From NCBI GenBank assembly GCA_937924335.1, contig CALDWW010000044.1:1-64000 (forward strand): a stretch of 64,000 bases of DNA, read 5' to 3'. The translations under genes and the position numbers were made by a program. Shown here piece by piece: positions 42,185-52,183 of the stretch. Each line of letters opens with the position of its first letter. The first letter of the stretch is position 1. The notes beneath the pieces were generated by a model that did not search any database, was not told the origin of the DNA, and saw only the letters and a list, made by a program, of their open reading frames with translations. The DNA is from an uncultured Gammaproteobacteria bacterium. Its GTDB lineage: Bacteria > Pseudomonadota > Gammaproteobacteria > Steroidobacterales > XN24.

Positions 42185-42487
42185 ATGCGCCCATTACTGA
42201 TTTTCGTGGTCTTGTTGTTTGTCGCGTTGCAGTACCGACTCTGGATATCGGAAGACGGTTGGCGTGAAGTTTGGGGACTGCGCGAGGCGGTCCGGCTCCA
42301 GGAGAGCGAGAACGATCAGCTTCGGGAGCGCAACCAACGGCTTCAGGCGGAAGTTGAAGACCTCAAGAGCGGCCTTGATGCGGCGGAAGAGATTGCCCGT
42401 ACCGATCTGGGGATGATTGGCTCGGATGAGACGCTCTACCAGATCGCTGCGCCGGATACGGGAGATAGATCAGAGGCCCGCAGGTGA
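42185..42487 (+). CDS. ftsB: Cell division protein FtsB
   Basis: 100 residues: one N-terminal membrane segment (PLLIFVVLLFVALQYRLW) followed by a coiled coil (about 30-65, RLQESENDQLRERNQRLQAE) and a short periplasmic end with ARTDLGMIGSDETLY. FtsB joins FtsL and FtsQ in the divisome and helps activate FtsWI. The location between eno and ispD is diagnostic. The stop overlaps ispD by four bases. Confidence 0.93.
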   Translation: MRPLLIFVVLLFVALQYRLWISEDGWREVWGLREAVRLQESENDQLRERNQRLQAEVEDLKSGLDAAEEIARTDLGMIGSDETLYQIAAPDTGDRSEARR

Positions 42488-43182
42488 GTCGGGCTCGCCC
42501 GCTCTGGGCGGTCATCCCCGCTGCCGGAGCCGGGGAACGATTCGGCGGCGATGTGCCGAAGCAGTATCTGCCGCTGCTGGGGCGTACCGTGCTTGAGTGG
42601 GCGATACGGCCAATCCAGACTCGAGCAGACGTCGCGGGAATCGTTGTGGTCATCGCCGCGGCCGATGAATACTGGCCAGGTATCTGTCTGTCGTCGGGTC
42701 GCATCCAGGCTGTCCACGGGGGACCTCAACGTGCCGATTCCGTACTTGCCGGGTTGGATGCGTTATCCGGGAAGGCGGACGCCCGGGACTGGGTGCTTGT
42801 CCACGATGCGGCACGTCCGTGCCTTACCGATGAGGACCTGGACCGATTGGTCGAGACCGCAGCTGAGACATGCGGCGGTTTGTTGGCCGCGCCGGTCCAG
42901 GACACGCTGAAGGCTGCCGACAACGGCTCCGTCGCCCGAACCGTCGAGCGAGAAGGGCTGTGGCGGGCGTTGACGCCGCAGATGTTCCGTATTGGGGAGT
43001 TAGCGTCCGCCTTGCATCGCGCGAAGACGTCCGGATTTCTTGCGACGGACGAGGCAGCGGCGATGGAGCGGATGGGGCATCGACCGCGCATCGTTCCCGG
43101 ACGAGCCGACAACATCAAGATCACGCGACCAGAGGATCTCGCTCTGGCTGAATTCATCATCTCTCAATCGGGGGTCGCCTGA
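42484..43182 (+). CDS. ispD: 2-C-methyl-D-erythritol 4-phosphate cytidylyltransferase
   Basis: 232 residues from a GTG. The nucleotide-binding loop is [21 protein letters not shown] and the [16 protein letters not shown] block holds active-site residues. It makes CDP-methylerythritol in the MEP isoprenoid pathway. Its TGA shares one base with the ispF ATG, consistent with a shared operon. ispE is not in the window. Confidence 0.95.
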   Translation: MSRARPLWAVIPAAGAGERFGGDVPKQYLPLLGRTVLEWAIRPIQTRADVAGIVVVIAAADEYWPGICLSSGRIQAVHGGPQRADSVLAGLDALSGKADARDWVLVHDAARPCLTDEDLDRLVETAAETCGGLLAAPVQDTLKAADNGSVARTVEREGLWRALTPQMFRIGELASALHRAKTSGFLATDEAAAMERMGHRPRIVPGRADNIKITRPEDLALAEFIISQSGVA

Positions 43183-43655
43183 TGCGGATTGGCCAGGGAT
43201 TTGACGTCCATGCTTTTGGCGAGGGTGACTTCATCACGCTGGGTGGCGTGAAGATTCCGTACCATCGGGGGCTACAGGCGCATTCGGATGGCGATGTCGT
43301 GCTACATGCGCTCTGTGATGCCCTGTTGGGGGCGATCGCCGAGGGCGATATAGGGCTGCACTTCCCTGACTCGGATCCGCAGTGGAATGGCGCGGACAGC
43401 CGGGTATTCCTTCAGCATGCCGCGGCAATGGTTCATGAAAAAGGCTACGGCGTGGCCAATGTCGACCTGACGGTGGTCGCCCAGACGCCGAGGATCAGGC
43501 CCTATGTCGATGACATGCGAGGCCACATCGCACGGGATCTCCAGATCGAGGAGAGCCAGGTGAATGTCAAAGCGACGACGACCGAGGGCCTGGGGTTCTC
43601 AGGCCGCTCCGAGGGCATCGCGGCTTTTGCGGTTGTGCTGTTGCTGAGGCGGTGA
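43182..43655 (+). CDS. ispF: 2-C-methyl-D-erythritol 2,4-cyclodiphosphate synthase
   Basis: 157 residues. Zinc ligands D8 and H10 lie in GQGFDVHAF, and [19 protein letters not shown] contributes the third. [16 protein letters not shown] is the conserved C-terminal block. It cyclises CDP-methylerythritol 2-phosphate to the cyclodiphosphate. It overlaps truD by four bases. Confidence 0.96.
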   Translation: MRIGQGFDVHAFGEGDFITLGGVKIPYHRGLQAHSDGDVVLHALCDALLGAIAEGDIGLHFPDSDPQWNGADSRVFLQHAAAMVHEKGYGVANVDLTVVAQTPRIRPYVDDMRGHIARDLQIEESQVNVKATTTEGLGFSGRSEGIAAFAVVLLLRR

Positions 43656-44695
43656 AGCACGACCCGAATCCGCACGGCGATGCCAATCTGGATGTCACCA
43701 GCAGGCAGAGCCGGGCCTGGGGAGATGCGGTTACGCGCGGAGTGGCGCGGTCGCGCCCGGCGGACTTCGTGGTGGAAGAAGATCTGGGGTTCAGCCCGGA
43801 CGGCAGCGGTGCCCATACACTTGTTCACATAAGGAAAACGAGCGCGAATACCGATTGGGCGGCTCGCTGTATCGCGCGGGCGGCAGGTGTGCGTGTCCGC
43901 GATGTCGGGTTCTGCGGGCTGAAGGATCGAAACGCAGTCACCAGCCAGTGGTTCAGCATCCCGGGCGCGCCGTCGATAGACCTGGATGCCTTGGCAGGCA
44001 TGGGTCTCGAGGTCCTCCAGCAAGCCCCCCACGGACGCAAGCTGCGCAGGGGCAGTCATCGTGGAAATCGATTCAGAATCGTCCTCGACGGCGTTGACGG
44101 GGATCCGGCGGCCATCGAACAACGTCTCACGGAGATTTCCGCGGGAGGCGTGCCGAACTATTTCGGCCCTCAGCGCTTCGGACGGCAAGGAAACAACCTG
44201 GCTCTTGCCAGCGCGTTGTCCGGCGGGGCACGCCTCGATCGCCGCAGGCGGGGGTTCGCCCTGTCGGCCGCCAGGGCCGCCATATTCAATGCTTTGCTAT
44301 GCCGTCGCGTGGCGGCGGGAAACTGGAATTCGCTGGTGCCTGGCGACGTGGCGGTCCTGGATGGAACCGCAAGCTGGTTTCATGTGGATCAGCCGGACGA
44401 GGATATGGCGGACCGGATCATGTCCATGGATTTGCATCCGTCAGGGCCACTCTGGGGGCGTGGTGATCCAGCGACTTCCGGTACGCCGCGCGAACTCGAA
44501 TTCGAAGTGGCCGGCGAGCTCCACGAATTGTGCACCTGCGTGGAACAAGCGGGCATGAAACAGGAGCGGCGCGCTCTCCGCCTGCCAGTACGCGACCTGG
44601 ATTGGGCATTGTCGGATGATCGGCTCCGGATGTCGTTCTATTTGCCACGCGGCGCGTTTGCCACGGCGGTACTGGCCGAAATCCTGGCGGCCTGA
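43652..44695 (+). CDS. truD: tRNA pseudouridine(13) synthase TruD
   Basis: 347 residues from a GTG overlapping the ispF stop. [17 protein letters not shown] is the N-terminal motif and [18 protein letters not shown] holds the catalytic Asp. [14 protein letters not shown] is a TruD hallmark. It forms pseudouridine 13 in tRNA(Glu). It converges on an Smr-domain gene with 21 bases between. Confidence 0.95.
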   Translation: MKHDPNPHGDANLDVTSRQSRAWGDAVTRGVARSRPADFVVEEDLGFSPDGSGAHTLVHIRKTSANTDWAARCIARAAGVRVRDVGFCGLKDRNAVTSQWFSIPGAPSIDLDALAGMGLEVLQQAPHGRKLRRGSHRGNRFRIVLDGVDGDPAAIEQRLTEISAGGVPNYFGPQRFGRQGNNLALASALSGGARLDRRRRGFALSAARAAIFNALLCRRVAAGNWNSLVPGDVAVLDGTASWFHVDQPDEDMADRIMSMDLHPSGPLWGRGDPATSGTPRELEFEVAGELHELCTCVEQAGMKQERRALRLPVRDLDWALSDDRLRMSFYLPRGAFATAVLAEILAA

Positions 44696-44716
44696 CGCGC
44701 ACCTCCGACCAGCCGA

Positions 44717-45250
44717 TCAGGGTACGATTCTGAGCAAGACATATACGGCGCCGGTGCCGCCGTCCACGGGTCGCGCGGAGCAGAACGCGAGAACTTCGTC
44801 ACGACGTCTCAACCAGCGGCCGATGCGTCGCTTTATCACCGGCCCGCCCGGCCCGGATCGAAGCCCTTTCCCGTGGATGACACGGACGCAACGCTTCCGA
44901 TCTGCTAACGCTTCGGACAGAAACTCGGCCAGCGCCGAGTGAGCCTCATCTGCGGTGAGGCCATGCAAATCTATCTCGTCAGCCACCGGTATGTGTCCCC
45001 GCCGAAGCTTGCGCAGGTCTCCGGGGCGCAAGTGCGGCCGCCGGAACAGTAATTCCTCGCCAGTCTCCAGATCATGCGGGTCCAGCGCGCCACCGAGGCT
45101 CTCTTCCATTACCTGGGCCTCGTCCAGGCGGCGGAAGCGAGCAGCTGGCCTGGGGCGTTGCCGCGCAGGCTCCGCCTTGTCTGACCGGACCCGCTTTACG
45201 TCGCCAAACATCCGTCTGAACAGGTCACGATCGTCATCGTCCGGGGGCAT
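44717..45250 (-). CDS. Smr/MutS2-domain endonuclease-like protein
   Basis: 177 residues from ATG 45250 with AGGAG upstream; the open frame to 45700 is antisense to surE and unsupported. The N-terminal half is charged and variable; the Smr domain (about 95-175) shows [31 protein letters not shown] and [17 protein letters not shown]. Stand-alone Smr proteins of this size resemble SmrA/SmrB, which act as endonucleases on DNA or on mRNA at stalled ribosomes; which one applies here is unknown. It interrupts the truD-surE order on the opposite strand. Confidence 0.88.
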   Translation of the reverse strand: MPPDDDDRDLFRRMFGDVKRVRSDKAEPARQRPRPAARFRRLDEAQVMEESLGGALDPHDLETGEELLFRRPHLRPGDLRKLRRGHIPVADEIDLHGLTADEAHSALAEFLSEALADRKRCVRVIHGKGLRSGPGGPVIKRRIGRWLRRRDEVLAFCSARPVDGGTGAVYVLLRIVP

Positions 45251-45307
45251 ATCCAGTCTCCTGCTTGCGGTATAGTGTTTGCCAGCTTTGAGCGTTCCTG
45301 TCCAGTT

Positions 45308-46060
45308 GTGAAAATCCTTATCAGTAACGACGACGGCTACCGAGCCGACGGTATCGTGTGCCTGGCGCGACATCTGCGTCCCCTGGGTGAGGTTGTCGTC
45401 GTGGCGCCGGAACGAAATCGCAGCGGCGCGAGTAACTCCCTGACCCTGGATTCGCCATTGCGTGTCGTTGAAGCGGAGCCCGGTATCTATTTCGTCAGCG
45501 GCACACCAACAGATTGCGTCCACCTCGCGGTCACCGGTCTGCTGGAAGATGAGCCAGACATGGTGGTGTCGGGAATCAACGACGGAGCGAACCTCGGAGA
45601 CGACGTGCTCTATTCGGGCACCGTCGCCGCGGCTACAGAAGGGCGGTTTCTCGGGCTGCCGGCGATCGCCGTATCCCTGGTGAGTCGCGGCGACCGGCAC
45701 TTTGACACGGCCGGCCGGGTGGCACAGGCCATCGTCCGGCGGCTCATCGAGAAGTCATTGCCTCCCGATTTCATCCTTAACGTCAATGTCCCCGATCTGC
45801 CTTTCGAGGGTCTTGCCGGGACGCAGTCCACGCGGCTGGGAAACCGACACCGGGCTGAACCGGTCGTGAGGACCCGAGACCCGCGGGGGAAGCCCATCTA
45901 CTGGGTCGGCCCCGCCGGCCCTGAAGCGGACGCAGGCCCGGGCACGGACTTCCATGCCGTGGCTAATGGATGGGTATCCGTGACACCATTACAGGTTGAC
46001 CTGACCAGGCATCAGGCGATCGAAGATCTCGGGATCTGGCTGCGGGAGGATGATGAATGA
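45308..46060 (+). CDS. surE: 5'/3'-nucleotidase SurE
   Basis: 250 residues from the GTG at 45308 ([16 protein letters not shown]); an ATG at 45275 adds unrelated residues. The metal site uses SNDDGY and the loop [20 protein letters not shown]. SurE removes phosphate from nucleoside monophosphates and is linked with stationary-phase survival. TATAGT at 45271 could be its -10. surE-pcm-nlpD-rpoS is the classic stationary-phase cluster. Confidence 0.94.
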   Translation: MKILISNDDGYRADGIVCLARHLRPLGEVVVVAPERNRSGASNSLTLDSPLRVVEAEPGIYFVSGTPTDCVHLAVTGLLEDEPDMVVSGINDGANLGDDVLYSGTVAAATEGRFLGLPAIAVSLVSRGDRHFDTAGRVAQAIVRRLIEKSLPPDFILNVNVPDLPFEGLAGTQSTRLGNRHRAEPVVRTRDPRGKPIYWVGPAGPEADAGPGTDFHAVANGWVSVTPLQVDLTRHQAIEDLGIWLREDDE

Positions 46061-46722
46061 TCTCGGACCGGGATAAGTCCGGCATCGGCATGACGTCGGC
46101 GAGGACCCGCGAGCGGCTGATAAGGCGGCTCAAGGAGGAGGGGATTACCAATGAGGCAGTGCTCAACCGGATCCGCGAAGTGCCCCGACACCTCTTCGTC
46201 GATGAAGCCCTGTCCAGCCGGGCATACGAGGACACTGCGCTGCCCATTGGTCATGGGCAGACGATCTCTCAACCGTATGTTGTCGCAAGAATGACCGAGG
46301 CCGCAATAGCATCTGGCAGGCCAGGCAAGGTGTTGGAAATAGGTACCGGATGCGGTTATCAGACTGCAGTGCTGGCCGGTTTTGCAGGCACGGTGTATTC
46401 GGTGGAGCGCATCGCTCCACTGTTGAAGAAGGCGCGGGACCGGCTACGCCAGCTCGCCATCTACAATGTGCGCTTCCGTCACGGTGATGGTTGGGAAGGC
46501 TGGCGGGCTAACGCGCCGTACGATGTGATCCTGGTGACAGCGGCGCCGCCCGAGACCCCCAAGCCTCTCCTCGAGCAACTGGCCGATGGGGGTCGACTCG
46601 TGATACCTGTCGGGCCACGGACGCATCAGGAACTCCTTGAGATTACGCGTCGGGGGCATGATTACGAGGAACGCGTCCTCGGTCACGTTATCTTCGTTCC
46701 ATTACTGCCGGGAGTGGATTGA
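46057..46722 (+). CDS. pcm: Protein-L-isoaspartate O-methyltransferase
   Basis: 221 residues overlapping surE by four bases. [20 protein letters not shown] and [17 protein letters not shown] are the family motifs, and [16 protein letters not shown] binds S-adenosylmethionine. It starts repair of isoaspartyl residues in aged proteins. The stop TGA shares its last base with the next ATG. Confidence 0.95.
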   Translation: MISDRDKSGIGMTSARTRERLIRRLKEEGITNEAVLNRIREVPRHLFVDEALSSRAYEDTALPIGHGQTISQPYVVARMTEAAIASGRPGKVLEIGTGCGYQTAVLAGFAGTVYSVERIAPLLKKARDRLRQLAIYNVRFRHGDGWEGWRANAPYDVILVTAAPPETPKPLLEQLADGGRLVIPVGPRTHQELLEITRRGHDYEERVLGHVIFVPLLPGVD

Positions 46723-47300
46723 TGCGTCTTTTTGGACCCTTGTATGACCGGGTATTGTCCTGGGCGCGTCACCCTCACGCTCCCTGGTATCTCGGCGGCC
46801 TCAGTTTCGCTGAATCCTCCTTTTTCCCGATTCCGCCCGACGTGATGCTGGCGCCCATGACTCTGGCGCGTCCGGAAGCCGCCATGCGCCTGGCGCTGCT
46901 GACTACTCTCACTTCGGTCGCGGGAGGAATCGCCGGGTACGCGATCGGATATTTCGCTATTGATCTGGCGGAGCCGTGGATGCGCGAAGCCGGGTACTGG
47001 GACGGGTACACTCAGGTGCGGGTCTGGTTCGAGCGCTGGGGGTTCTGGGCCGTTCTGGCTGCTGGGTTCTCGCCTATTCCATACAAGCTGTTCACGATTG
47101 CAGCAGGGACTCTCGGCATGTTCGTGCCGGCCTTCGTGGCCGCGTCATTCCTGGGACGTGGTGCTCGATTCTTCCTCGTCGCATCCCTCATCCGGGCAGG
47201 CGGTCCCGCCATGGAGCGCCGCTTGCGGACGCACGTAGAGATCCTTGGCTGGGCCTTCGTGGTGATTCTGGTGATCGCTTACCTGCTCCTGAAGGAGTGA
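46722..47300 (+). CDS. yqaA: YqaA family membrane protein (VTT/DedA-like)
   Basis: 192 residues with about four or five hydrophobic segments. FAESSFFPIPPDVMLAPM and WGFWAVLAAGFSPIPYKLFTIAAG are the two re-entrant-loop motifs of the VTT/DedA superfamily. Family members are linked to lipid flipping and membrane homeostasis; the specific job here is unknown. It is inserted between pcm and nlpD and shares bases with both neighbours' start or stop codons. Confidence 0.9.
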   Translation: MRLFGPLYDRVLSWARHPHAPWYLGGLSFAESSFFPIPPDVMLAPMTLARPEAAMRLALLTTLTSVAGGIAGYAIGYFAIDLAEPWMREAGYWDGYTQVRVWFERWGFWAVLAAGFSPIPYKLFTIAAGTLGMFVPAFVAASFLGRGARFFLVASLIRAGGPAMERRLRTHVEILGWAFVVILVIAYLLLKE

Positions 47301-47998
47301 TGGTCCGCAGCAAGGCATTAACCTGTGTTCTGGCCCTGATCGGCCTGCAGGGCTGTGCCGGCATGCTGAGCTGGGAACCGGACTCCTATGTCGTCCAGTC
47401 GGGCGACACACTCTACAAAATCGCCTGGCGGTACGGCCTGGACTACCGCGACATCGCGCAATGGAACGAGTTGGACTCGATGGATCTGATCCGGGCCGGC
47501 CAGACCCTGCGGCTCAGCCCGCCTGATGGCTGGTCGAGAGGCAGCCGGTCCAAGACGACCGTCGCATCAGGAAGCAGTACGCCAAAGCGCCAATCGAGGG
47601 CGCCCGTACGGTCCTCGGCACCGGCGCCATCGGCCTGGCGCTGGCCCACTGATGGCGAGCTCGTCAGCAAGTTCGGACAGGGGGCCCTGGGGGGGAACGG
47701 AATAGACATTGCGGGGCGTGCGGGCCAGCCAGTTGTGGCGGCTGCAGGGGGGCAGGTGGTGTATAGCGGAAGTGGACTTATAGGCTATGGACAGCTTATC
47801 ATCGTAAAACACAACGATGCGTATCTGAGCGCATATGGCCACAACCGGGAGCTCAGCGTTAGCGAGGGCGATCGGGTCTCCGCAGGCCAGACCATAGCGC
47901 ACATGGGTGACGGGCCCGGAAGACAGCCCGCCCTGCATTTCGAAATCCGGCGCAACGGAAAGCCCGTTGATCCGCTGGGTTATCTGCCGGGTAGGTAG
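47300..47998 (+). CDS. nlpD: Murein hydrolase activator NlpD
   Basis: 232 residues. A lipoprotein signal ends in LQGC near residue 17, a LysM domain spans about 30-75 (YVVQSGDTLYKIAWRYGLDY), then a Ser/Thr/Pro linker and a LytM-fold domain to the end. The first zinc motif reads GNGIDIAG instead of H-x-x-x-D, and LHFEIR keeps only part of the second, so it is degenerate as in NlpD. It activates amidase AmiC for septal splitting at the outer membrane. rpoS follows 30 bases on. Confidence 0.93.
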   Translation: MVRSKALTCVLALIGLQGCAGMLSWEPDSYVVQSGDTLYKIAWRYGLDYRDIAQWNELDSMDLIRAGQTLRLSPPDGWSRGSRSKTTVASGSSTPKRQSRAPVRSSAPAPSAWRWPTDGELVSKFGQGALGGNGIDIAGRAGQPVVAAAGGQVVYSGSGLIGYGQLIIVKHNDAYLSAYGHNRELSVSEGDRVSAGQTIAHMGDGPGRQPALHFEIRRNGKPVDPLGYLPGR

Positions 47999-48028
47999 TT
48001 CGGGAGTTCCCACGCTCTGAATTGCTGC

Positions 48029-49015
48029 ATGGGGGCAGAGTTGGCCACTAAAAGGGTAGTGAAACCCGACGGCGGCGGCGCCAAGAAGGAAGGCAAGGTC
48101 GGCGACAAGCCAGGGCCGGACAGGAAGGTCGATGGCAACGCCGAGATGTCGGCCTATGTGAGCAGCCACACCCGTCAGCACGAACACGTCGACGCCACTC
48201 GTCTTTATCTGAGTGAGATCGGTTTTTCGCCGTTACTGACTGCCGAAGAGGAAGTCTATTACGCGCGACGAGCGCGGAAAGGTGACGAAGCGTCTCGCAA
48301 GCGGATGATCGAGAGCAATCTCCGTCTCGTGGTCAAGATCGCCAGACGTTACATGAACCGCGGTCTGCCCTTGCTCGACCTGATCGAGGAAGGCAATCTC
48401 GGTCTGATGCATGCGGTCAAGAAGTTCGATCCGGAGAGAGGTTTCCGGTTCTCGACCTATGCGACCTGGTGGATCCGTCAGACGATCGAGCGCGGCATCA
48501 TGAACCAGACGCGTACCATCCGACTGCCCATCCACGTGGTCAAGGAGATCAACGTCTATCTCAGAGCTGCCAGGAGGCTCTCGCAGGAGCTCGACCGGGA
48601 TCCGACGCCGGAAGAAATCGGGCGGGAACTCGACAAGCCAGCAGCGGACGTGGACAGATTGCTGGGTCTGAACGAGCGGGTCTCATCCATGACTACGGAA
48701 TTCGCCAGGGATGGGGAGCGCAGTGTGCTGGACGCCATTCCTGATGAGCACGGCGTCGATCCGTCGAAGCTGGTCCAGGTCGAAGACGTACATGAAGTCC
48801 TCGAGAAGTGGCTTGGCAGACTCAGTGACAAACAGCGCGCAGTCGTGGAACGACGATTCGGGCTGCATGGTTTCGAGAAGTGCACCCTCGAGCAGGTCGG
48901 CGACGAAATCGGCGTTACCCGGGAGCGGGTGCGGCAGATCCAGATGGATGCGCTGAGTCGGCTGCGCACGATCATGGAGAGCCACGGGTTGTCCGAGGAC
49001 GCCCTGTTCGACTGA
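48029..49015 (+). CDS. rpoS: RNA polymerase sigma factor RpoS
   Basis: 328 residues. A variable basic leader (about 1-50) is followed by [21 protein letters not shown] (region 1.2), [21 protein letters not shown] (region 2), [18 protein letters not shown] (region 2.4), region 3, and [15 protein letters not shown] (region 4.2). The ATG at 48029 lacks a clear ribosome binding site; an in-frame GTG at codon 11 follows AAAAGGG, so the exact start is open. It directs stationary-phase and stress genes. It converges on the next gene with one base between. Confidence 0.95.
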   Translation: MGAELATKRVVKPDGGGAKKEGKVGDKPGPDRKVDGNAEMSAYVSSHTRQHEHVDATRLYLSEIGFSPLLTAEEEVYYARRARKGDEASRKRMIESNLRLVVKIARRYMNRGLPLLDLIEEGNLGLMHAVKKFDPERGFRFSTYATWWIRQTIERGIMNQTRTIRLPIHVVKEINVYLRAARRLSQELDRDPTPEEIGRELDKPAADVDRLLGLNERVSSMTTEFARDGERSVLDAIPDEHGVDPSKLVQVEDVHEVLEKWLGRLSDKQRAVVERRFGLHGFEKCTLEQVGDEIGVTRERVRQIQMDALSRLRTIMESHGLSEDALFD

Positions 49016-49016
49016 C

Positions 49017-49388
49017 TCATCCCATCAGCAAGGCTGCAGCCACCTGCCTGTCCTCGCCAACGAGGATATTGAAGGTCCGGCAGGCGGCGGCCGTATCCAT
49101 GACCTCAAGTCCGATTCTCCGCGCCAGGATTCCGGCCATCAGCCTGCGATCGGGAAACCTGACTGAATCACCAGTTCCCAGCAGGATGATCTCCGGCTCC
49201 ATGGCCAGGATCGGCGCGATCGATCTCTCGTCAATCTCGTCGATTGTGGTTACCGTCCAATCTGGGACAATCTCATGCGCGCTGACTATGATGCTGTCTT
49301 GGAAGATGCGATCACCAATTCGGACCTCACCCGGCCCGACTGCAGAGATGAAATTGATGCCGTTGACTCGATCGAGATGAAGTTGCAT
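49017..49388 (-). CDS. Mth938-like (DUF498/NDUFAF3-type) domain protein
   Basis: 123 residues from ATG 49388, where the conserved fold starts (MQLHLDRVNGINFISAVGPG); an in-frame ATG at 49442 is possible. PEIILLGTGDSVRFPD and MDTAAACRTFNIL are the family's two blocks. Homologues are widespread in proteobacteria and the mitochondrial version (NDUFAF3) helps assemble complex I, but the bacterial role is not known. It runs tail to tail with rpoS and head to head with the RpfE-like gene. Confidence 0.85.
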   Translation of the reverse strand: MQLHLDRVNGINFISAVGPGEVRIGDRIFQDSIIVSAHEIVPDWTVTTIDEIDERSIAPILAMEPEIILLGTGDSVRFPDRRLMAGILARRIGLEVMDTAAACRTFNILVGEDRQVAAALLMG

Positions 49389-49440
49389 GCCCGCACCATA
49401 ATGGTTTTGCGAATCGGGAAAAAGTCGGGAAACGACCTTC

Positions 49441-50412
49441 ATGTCTTCGGCGACTGATTGCAGATGGATCCTTGTCGTCCCGGATGACTTCATCTCATCA
49501 GGCCGTGCCTGGCCACGTCGTTGGGCTCTTTCCAGGGTTCTTGACCGCGGCATCTCACGGGACCTGGGTATCCGACGGCCGATCGATGTCATCGGTTGGG
49601 CGATCACGGGACATGCATCGGCCTCGACCGAGTGGCCGCCTGGTCCGGTGTGCTGGCGTGCCGAGTTCGACAGCGAAGCCCCTCTCGGTGCACTGCGGAT
49701 GGATCCGGTGAATCTCTCCGCCGGACCACGCGGGCTCTGCGTTTCGCCTCCTGCCACCCTGGGTGTGACGGAACACGAGGCAGTTCGTATCGTCCGAGCC
49801 GTTACGGAGTCGCTGGAGGGTGGGGCGCTTGGGCTTCGCATGGGGTCTGCGCAGCGTTGGTACGGGGCGTTGCCCGATGTGCCTGATGGCGCCTGGTGGG
49901 CGCCCCAGGAAATCGCCGGTCAGCCTGTGCTGGACTACTTGCCCGCAGGCGACAGCGGAGCCGGCGTACGCAAATTGCTGAACGAGATTCAGGTGATCCT
50001 TCATCAGGCGCCCGAGAATCTGTCGAGACGTGAACGGGGCGTCGCAGAAATCAACAGTGTCTGGCCGTGGGGCTGGGCTGCACGGGGCCTTACGCGAGTG
50101 GGCGCGCAGGTAGCCCACGCTCATTCCGAGGACCCTTATGCGGTCGGCCTGTCGACTCTGGCGGGTGTAGATCACCGTAGCGATGTCGGTGGACCGGGCG
50201 ATCTGGATGGCGGGGGCGTCGTCGTTCCCGACCCTGCGCGGATGTCGGACCCAGCTTGGCTGGAGCATAGATGGTGCCGGCCGCTGGTCCGGGCACTGGC
50301 TCGGGGACGAATCGATCGTCTGGGCGTGGCCGTGGGGTCGGGATGCCTGTATGAACTCACTCGACGTAACCTGCGTCGCTTCTGGCGGACGTCGGGGCGG
50401 ACAAGCGCATGA
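49441..50412 (+). CDS. RpfE-type conserved protein (COG4255-like)
   Basis: 323 residues. The stretch LLNEIQVILHQAPENLSRRE near residue 180, then the NSVWPWGWA block, and the earlier MDPVNLSAGPRGLCVSPPAT match the RpfE/COG4255 family of Xanthomonas and relatives, where rpfE also adjoins recJ. No catalytic motif is visible, no signal peptide and no membrane segment. Its stop overlaps the recJ start (ATGA), so the two are co-translated. The function is unknown; the name RpfE comes only from its place in the Xanthomonas rpf region. Confidence 0.8.
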   Translation: MSSATDCRWILVVPDDFISSGRAWPRRWALSRVLDRGISRDLGIRRPIDVIGWAITGHASASTEWPPGPVCWRAEFDSEAPLGALRMDPVNLSAGPRGLCVSPPATLGVTEHEAVRIVRAVTESLEGGALGLRMGSAQRWYGALPDVPDGAWWAPQEIAGQPVLDYLPAGDSGAGVRKLLNEIQVILHQAPENLSRRERGVAEINSVWPWGWAARGLTRVGAQVAHAHSEDPYAVGLSTLAGVDHRSDVGGPGDLDGGGVVVPDPARMSDPAWLEHRWCRPLVRALARGRIDRLGVAVGSGCLYELTRRNLRRFWRTSGRTSA

Positions 50413-52118
50413 CCGAATGGAAGATTTCATGCCGCGGCGCGAGCGGGGCCGAGGCGTTGCGTGACCTGGACCCGCTGTTGGCCCGCATATACGCGGGCCG
50501 CGGCATCGAAGCCACGGACAGTCTGGATCTCGGCTTACGACAAATGTTGCCGGTTCGAGAGTTAAAAGGCACCGGGAAGGCTGTCGAACGGCTAACCGAG
50601 CATATGCAGCGCGATAGCCGGATTCTGATCGTCGGGGACTTCGACGCTGATGGAGCGACCAGTACGGCGCTCGTGTGTAAAGCTCTCCGGAATCTGGGGC
50701 ACCAAAACGTCGACTTTCTGGTCCCGAACCGGTTCGACTTCGGCTATGGACTCACGCCTCAGCTGGTCGCCGTCGCTATCGACTCCCGGCCGGATCTGAT
50801 TATCACGGTAGACAACGGGATCTCGAGCATCGCCGGTTCGGCAGCGGCGCGTGAAGCGGGAATCGATGTCATCGTCACAGATCATCATCTGCCGCCGCAG
50901 GAATTGCCCGACGCGGTCGCAATCGTCAATCCGAATCTCGATGACGAGACGTTTCCCAGCAAGAATCTTGCCGGGGTCGGGGTCGCGTTCTACCTGATGG
51001 CGGCGCTGGCTGGCAGGCATGCTCCGCCGGACAAGGCGCGCGCACTGGTGGCCGATCTCCTCGATCTGGTCGCTGTCGGCACAGTGGCCGACCTCGTGCC
51101 TCTGGACCGCAATAACCGGATCCTCGTCGAACAGGGATTGAGACGCATCCGGGCCAGAAAGTGCTGTACGGGAATCATCGCCCTGATGGAACAGGCCGGA
51201 CGCGACCCGCGCCGGGCCGTGGCCGCGGATCTGGGTTTCTACGTCGGGCCACGACTCAACGCTGCCGGCCGGCTTGACGATATCTCTGTCGGCATCCGTT
51301 GCCTCCTGGCCGACGATCCGTCGGCCGCCCGAGAGGCGGCTGATCTGCTCGGCGGCCTGAATCAGGAACGCAGGGAGATCGAGCAACGTATGCAAGATCA
51401 GGCGACGACAGCCGTCGACGCACTCGCCCTGGATGACTCGGGAAACCTGCCGGCGGTGCTTTGCCTCTTCGACCCTGACTGGCATCAGGGTGTAGTTGGC
51501 CTGGTCGCCAGCAGGATCAAGGAGAAAGTCCATCGTCCGGTTGTGGCCTTTGCAGCGGATGGTCCGGACCGCGTCAAGGGATCCGCCCGGTCCATCCCGG
51601 GCCTGCACATTCGCGACGTCCTGGCGGAGGTCGACTCAAGGAATCCAGAGCTCATCGAGCGTTTCGGCGGCCACGCGATGGCGGCCGGTCTATCCCTGTC
51701 ACGAGCGGATCTTGGACGATTCAGGAGCTGCCTCTCCCAGGTCGTCGAGGATCACCTCGATCCGCTGGCTCTGACGAGGGAGATTCTCACCGACGGCAGC
51801 CTGGACGACGCCCAACTGTCTCTGGAGACAGCCGAGTTACTGCGCCAAGCCGGACCCTGGGGCCAGGGATTCCCGGAGCCGCTTTTTGTGGATGACTTCA
51901 GGATTCACGATTGCCGCGTGATGAAAGAGCGGCACCTCCGATTCAGGTTGAGCCGGCTGGAGGGGAGTCGGGAAATCTCGGCGGTCGCATTCAACCAGGC
52001 TGATCGCGTCGCCGGCCAGAGGCCGACCTGTCTCCGTCTGGTCTACAGACTCGAGGTCAACGAGTATCGCGGCGTCCGCAGTCCGCAACTCATCGCGCAG
52101 CACATAGAGCTCCTCTGA
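50409..52118 (+). CDS. recJ: Single-stranded-DNA-specific exonuclease RecJ
   Basis: 569 residues. DHH-family motifs are DFDADGATSTALVCKAL (I), TVDNGISS (II), VTDHHLPP (III) and VGTVADLVPL (IV). The DHHA1 domain shows RFGGHAMAAGLSL near residue 415 and an OB fold closes the protein. It digests 5' single strands in recombination and mismatch repair. The ATG overlaps the stop of the RpfE-like gene. Confidence 0.96.
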   Translation: MTEWKISCRGASGAEALRDLDPLLARIYAGRGIEATDSLDLGLRQMLPVRELKGTGKAVERLTEHMQRDSRILIVGDFDADGATSTALVCKALRNLGHQNVDFLVPNRFDFGYGLTPQLVAVAIDSRPDLIITVDNGISSIAGSAAAREAGIDVIVTDHHLPPQELPDAVAIVNPNLDDETFPSKNLAGVGVAFYLMAALAGRHAPPDKARALVADLLDLVAVGTVADLVPLDRNNRILVEQGLRRIRARKCCTGIIALMEQAGRDPRRAVAADLGFYVGPRLNAAGRLDDISVGIRCLLADDPSAAREAADLLGGLNQERREIEQRMQDQATTAVDALALDDSGNLPAVLCLFDPDWHQGVVGLVASRIKEKVHRPVVAFAADGPDRVKGSARSIPGLHIRDVLAEVDSRNPELIERFGGHAMAAGLSLSRADLGRFRSCLSQVVEDHLDPLALTREILTDGSLDDAQLSLETAELLRQAGPWGQGFPEPLFVDDFRIHDCRVMKERHLRFRLSRLEGSREISAVAFNQADRVAGQRPTCLRLVYRLEVNEYRGVRSPQLIAQHIELL

Positions 52119-52183
52119 CGGAGGATTGACGCAGGGCAGCGTGATAGTATTTGACCCTTTGACACGGGTGCGTATCGCCGCCA

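Noticed and set aside
45271..45276. TATAGT as a surE -10 element
   Set aside because: No matching -35 at proper spacing, so it was mentioned only within the surE entry.
45251..45700. Upstream extension of the Smr gene antisense to surE
   Set aside because: ATG 45250 has a good ribosome site and the extension has no conserved features.
50592..51608. 338-codon reverse frame inside recJ
   Set aside because: Antisense shadow of a well-supported gene, with no recognisable motif.
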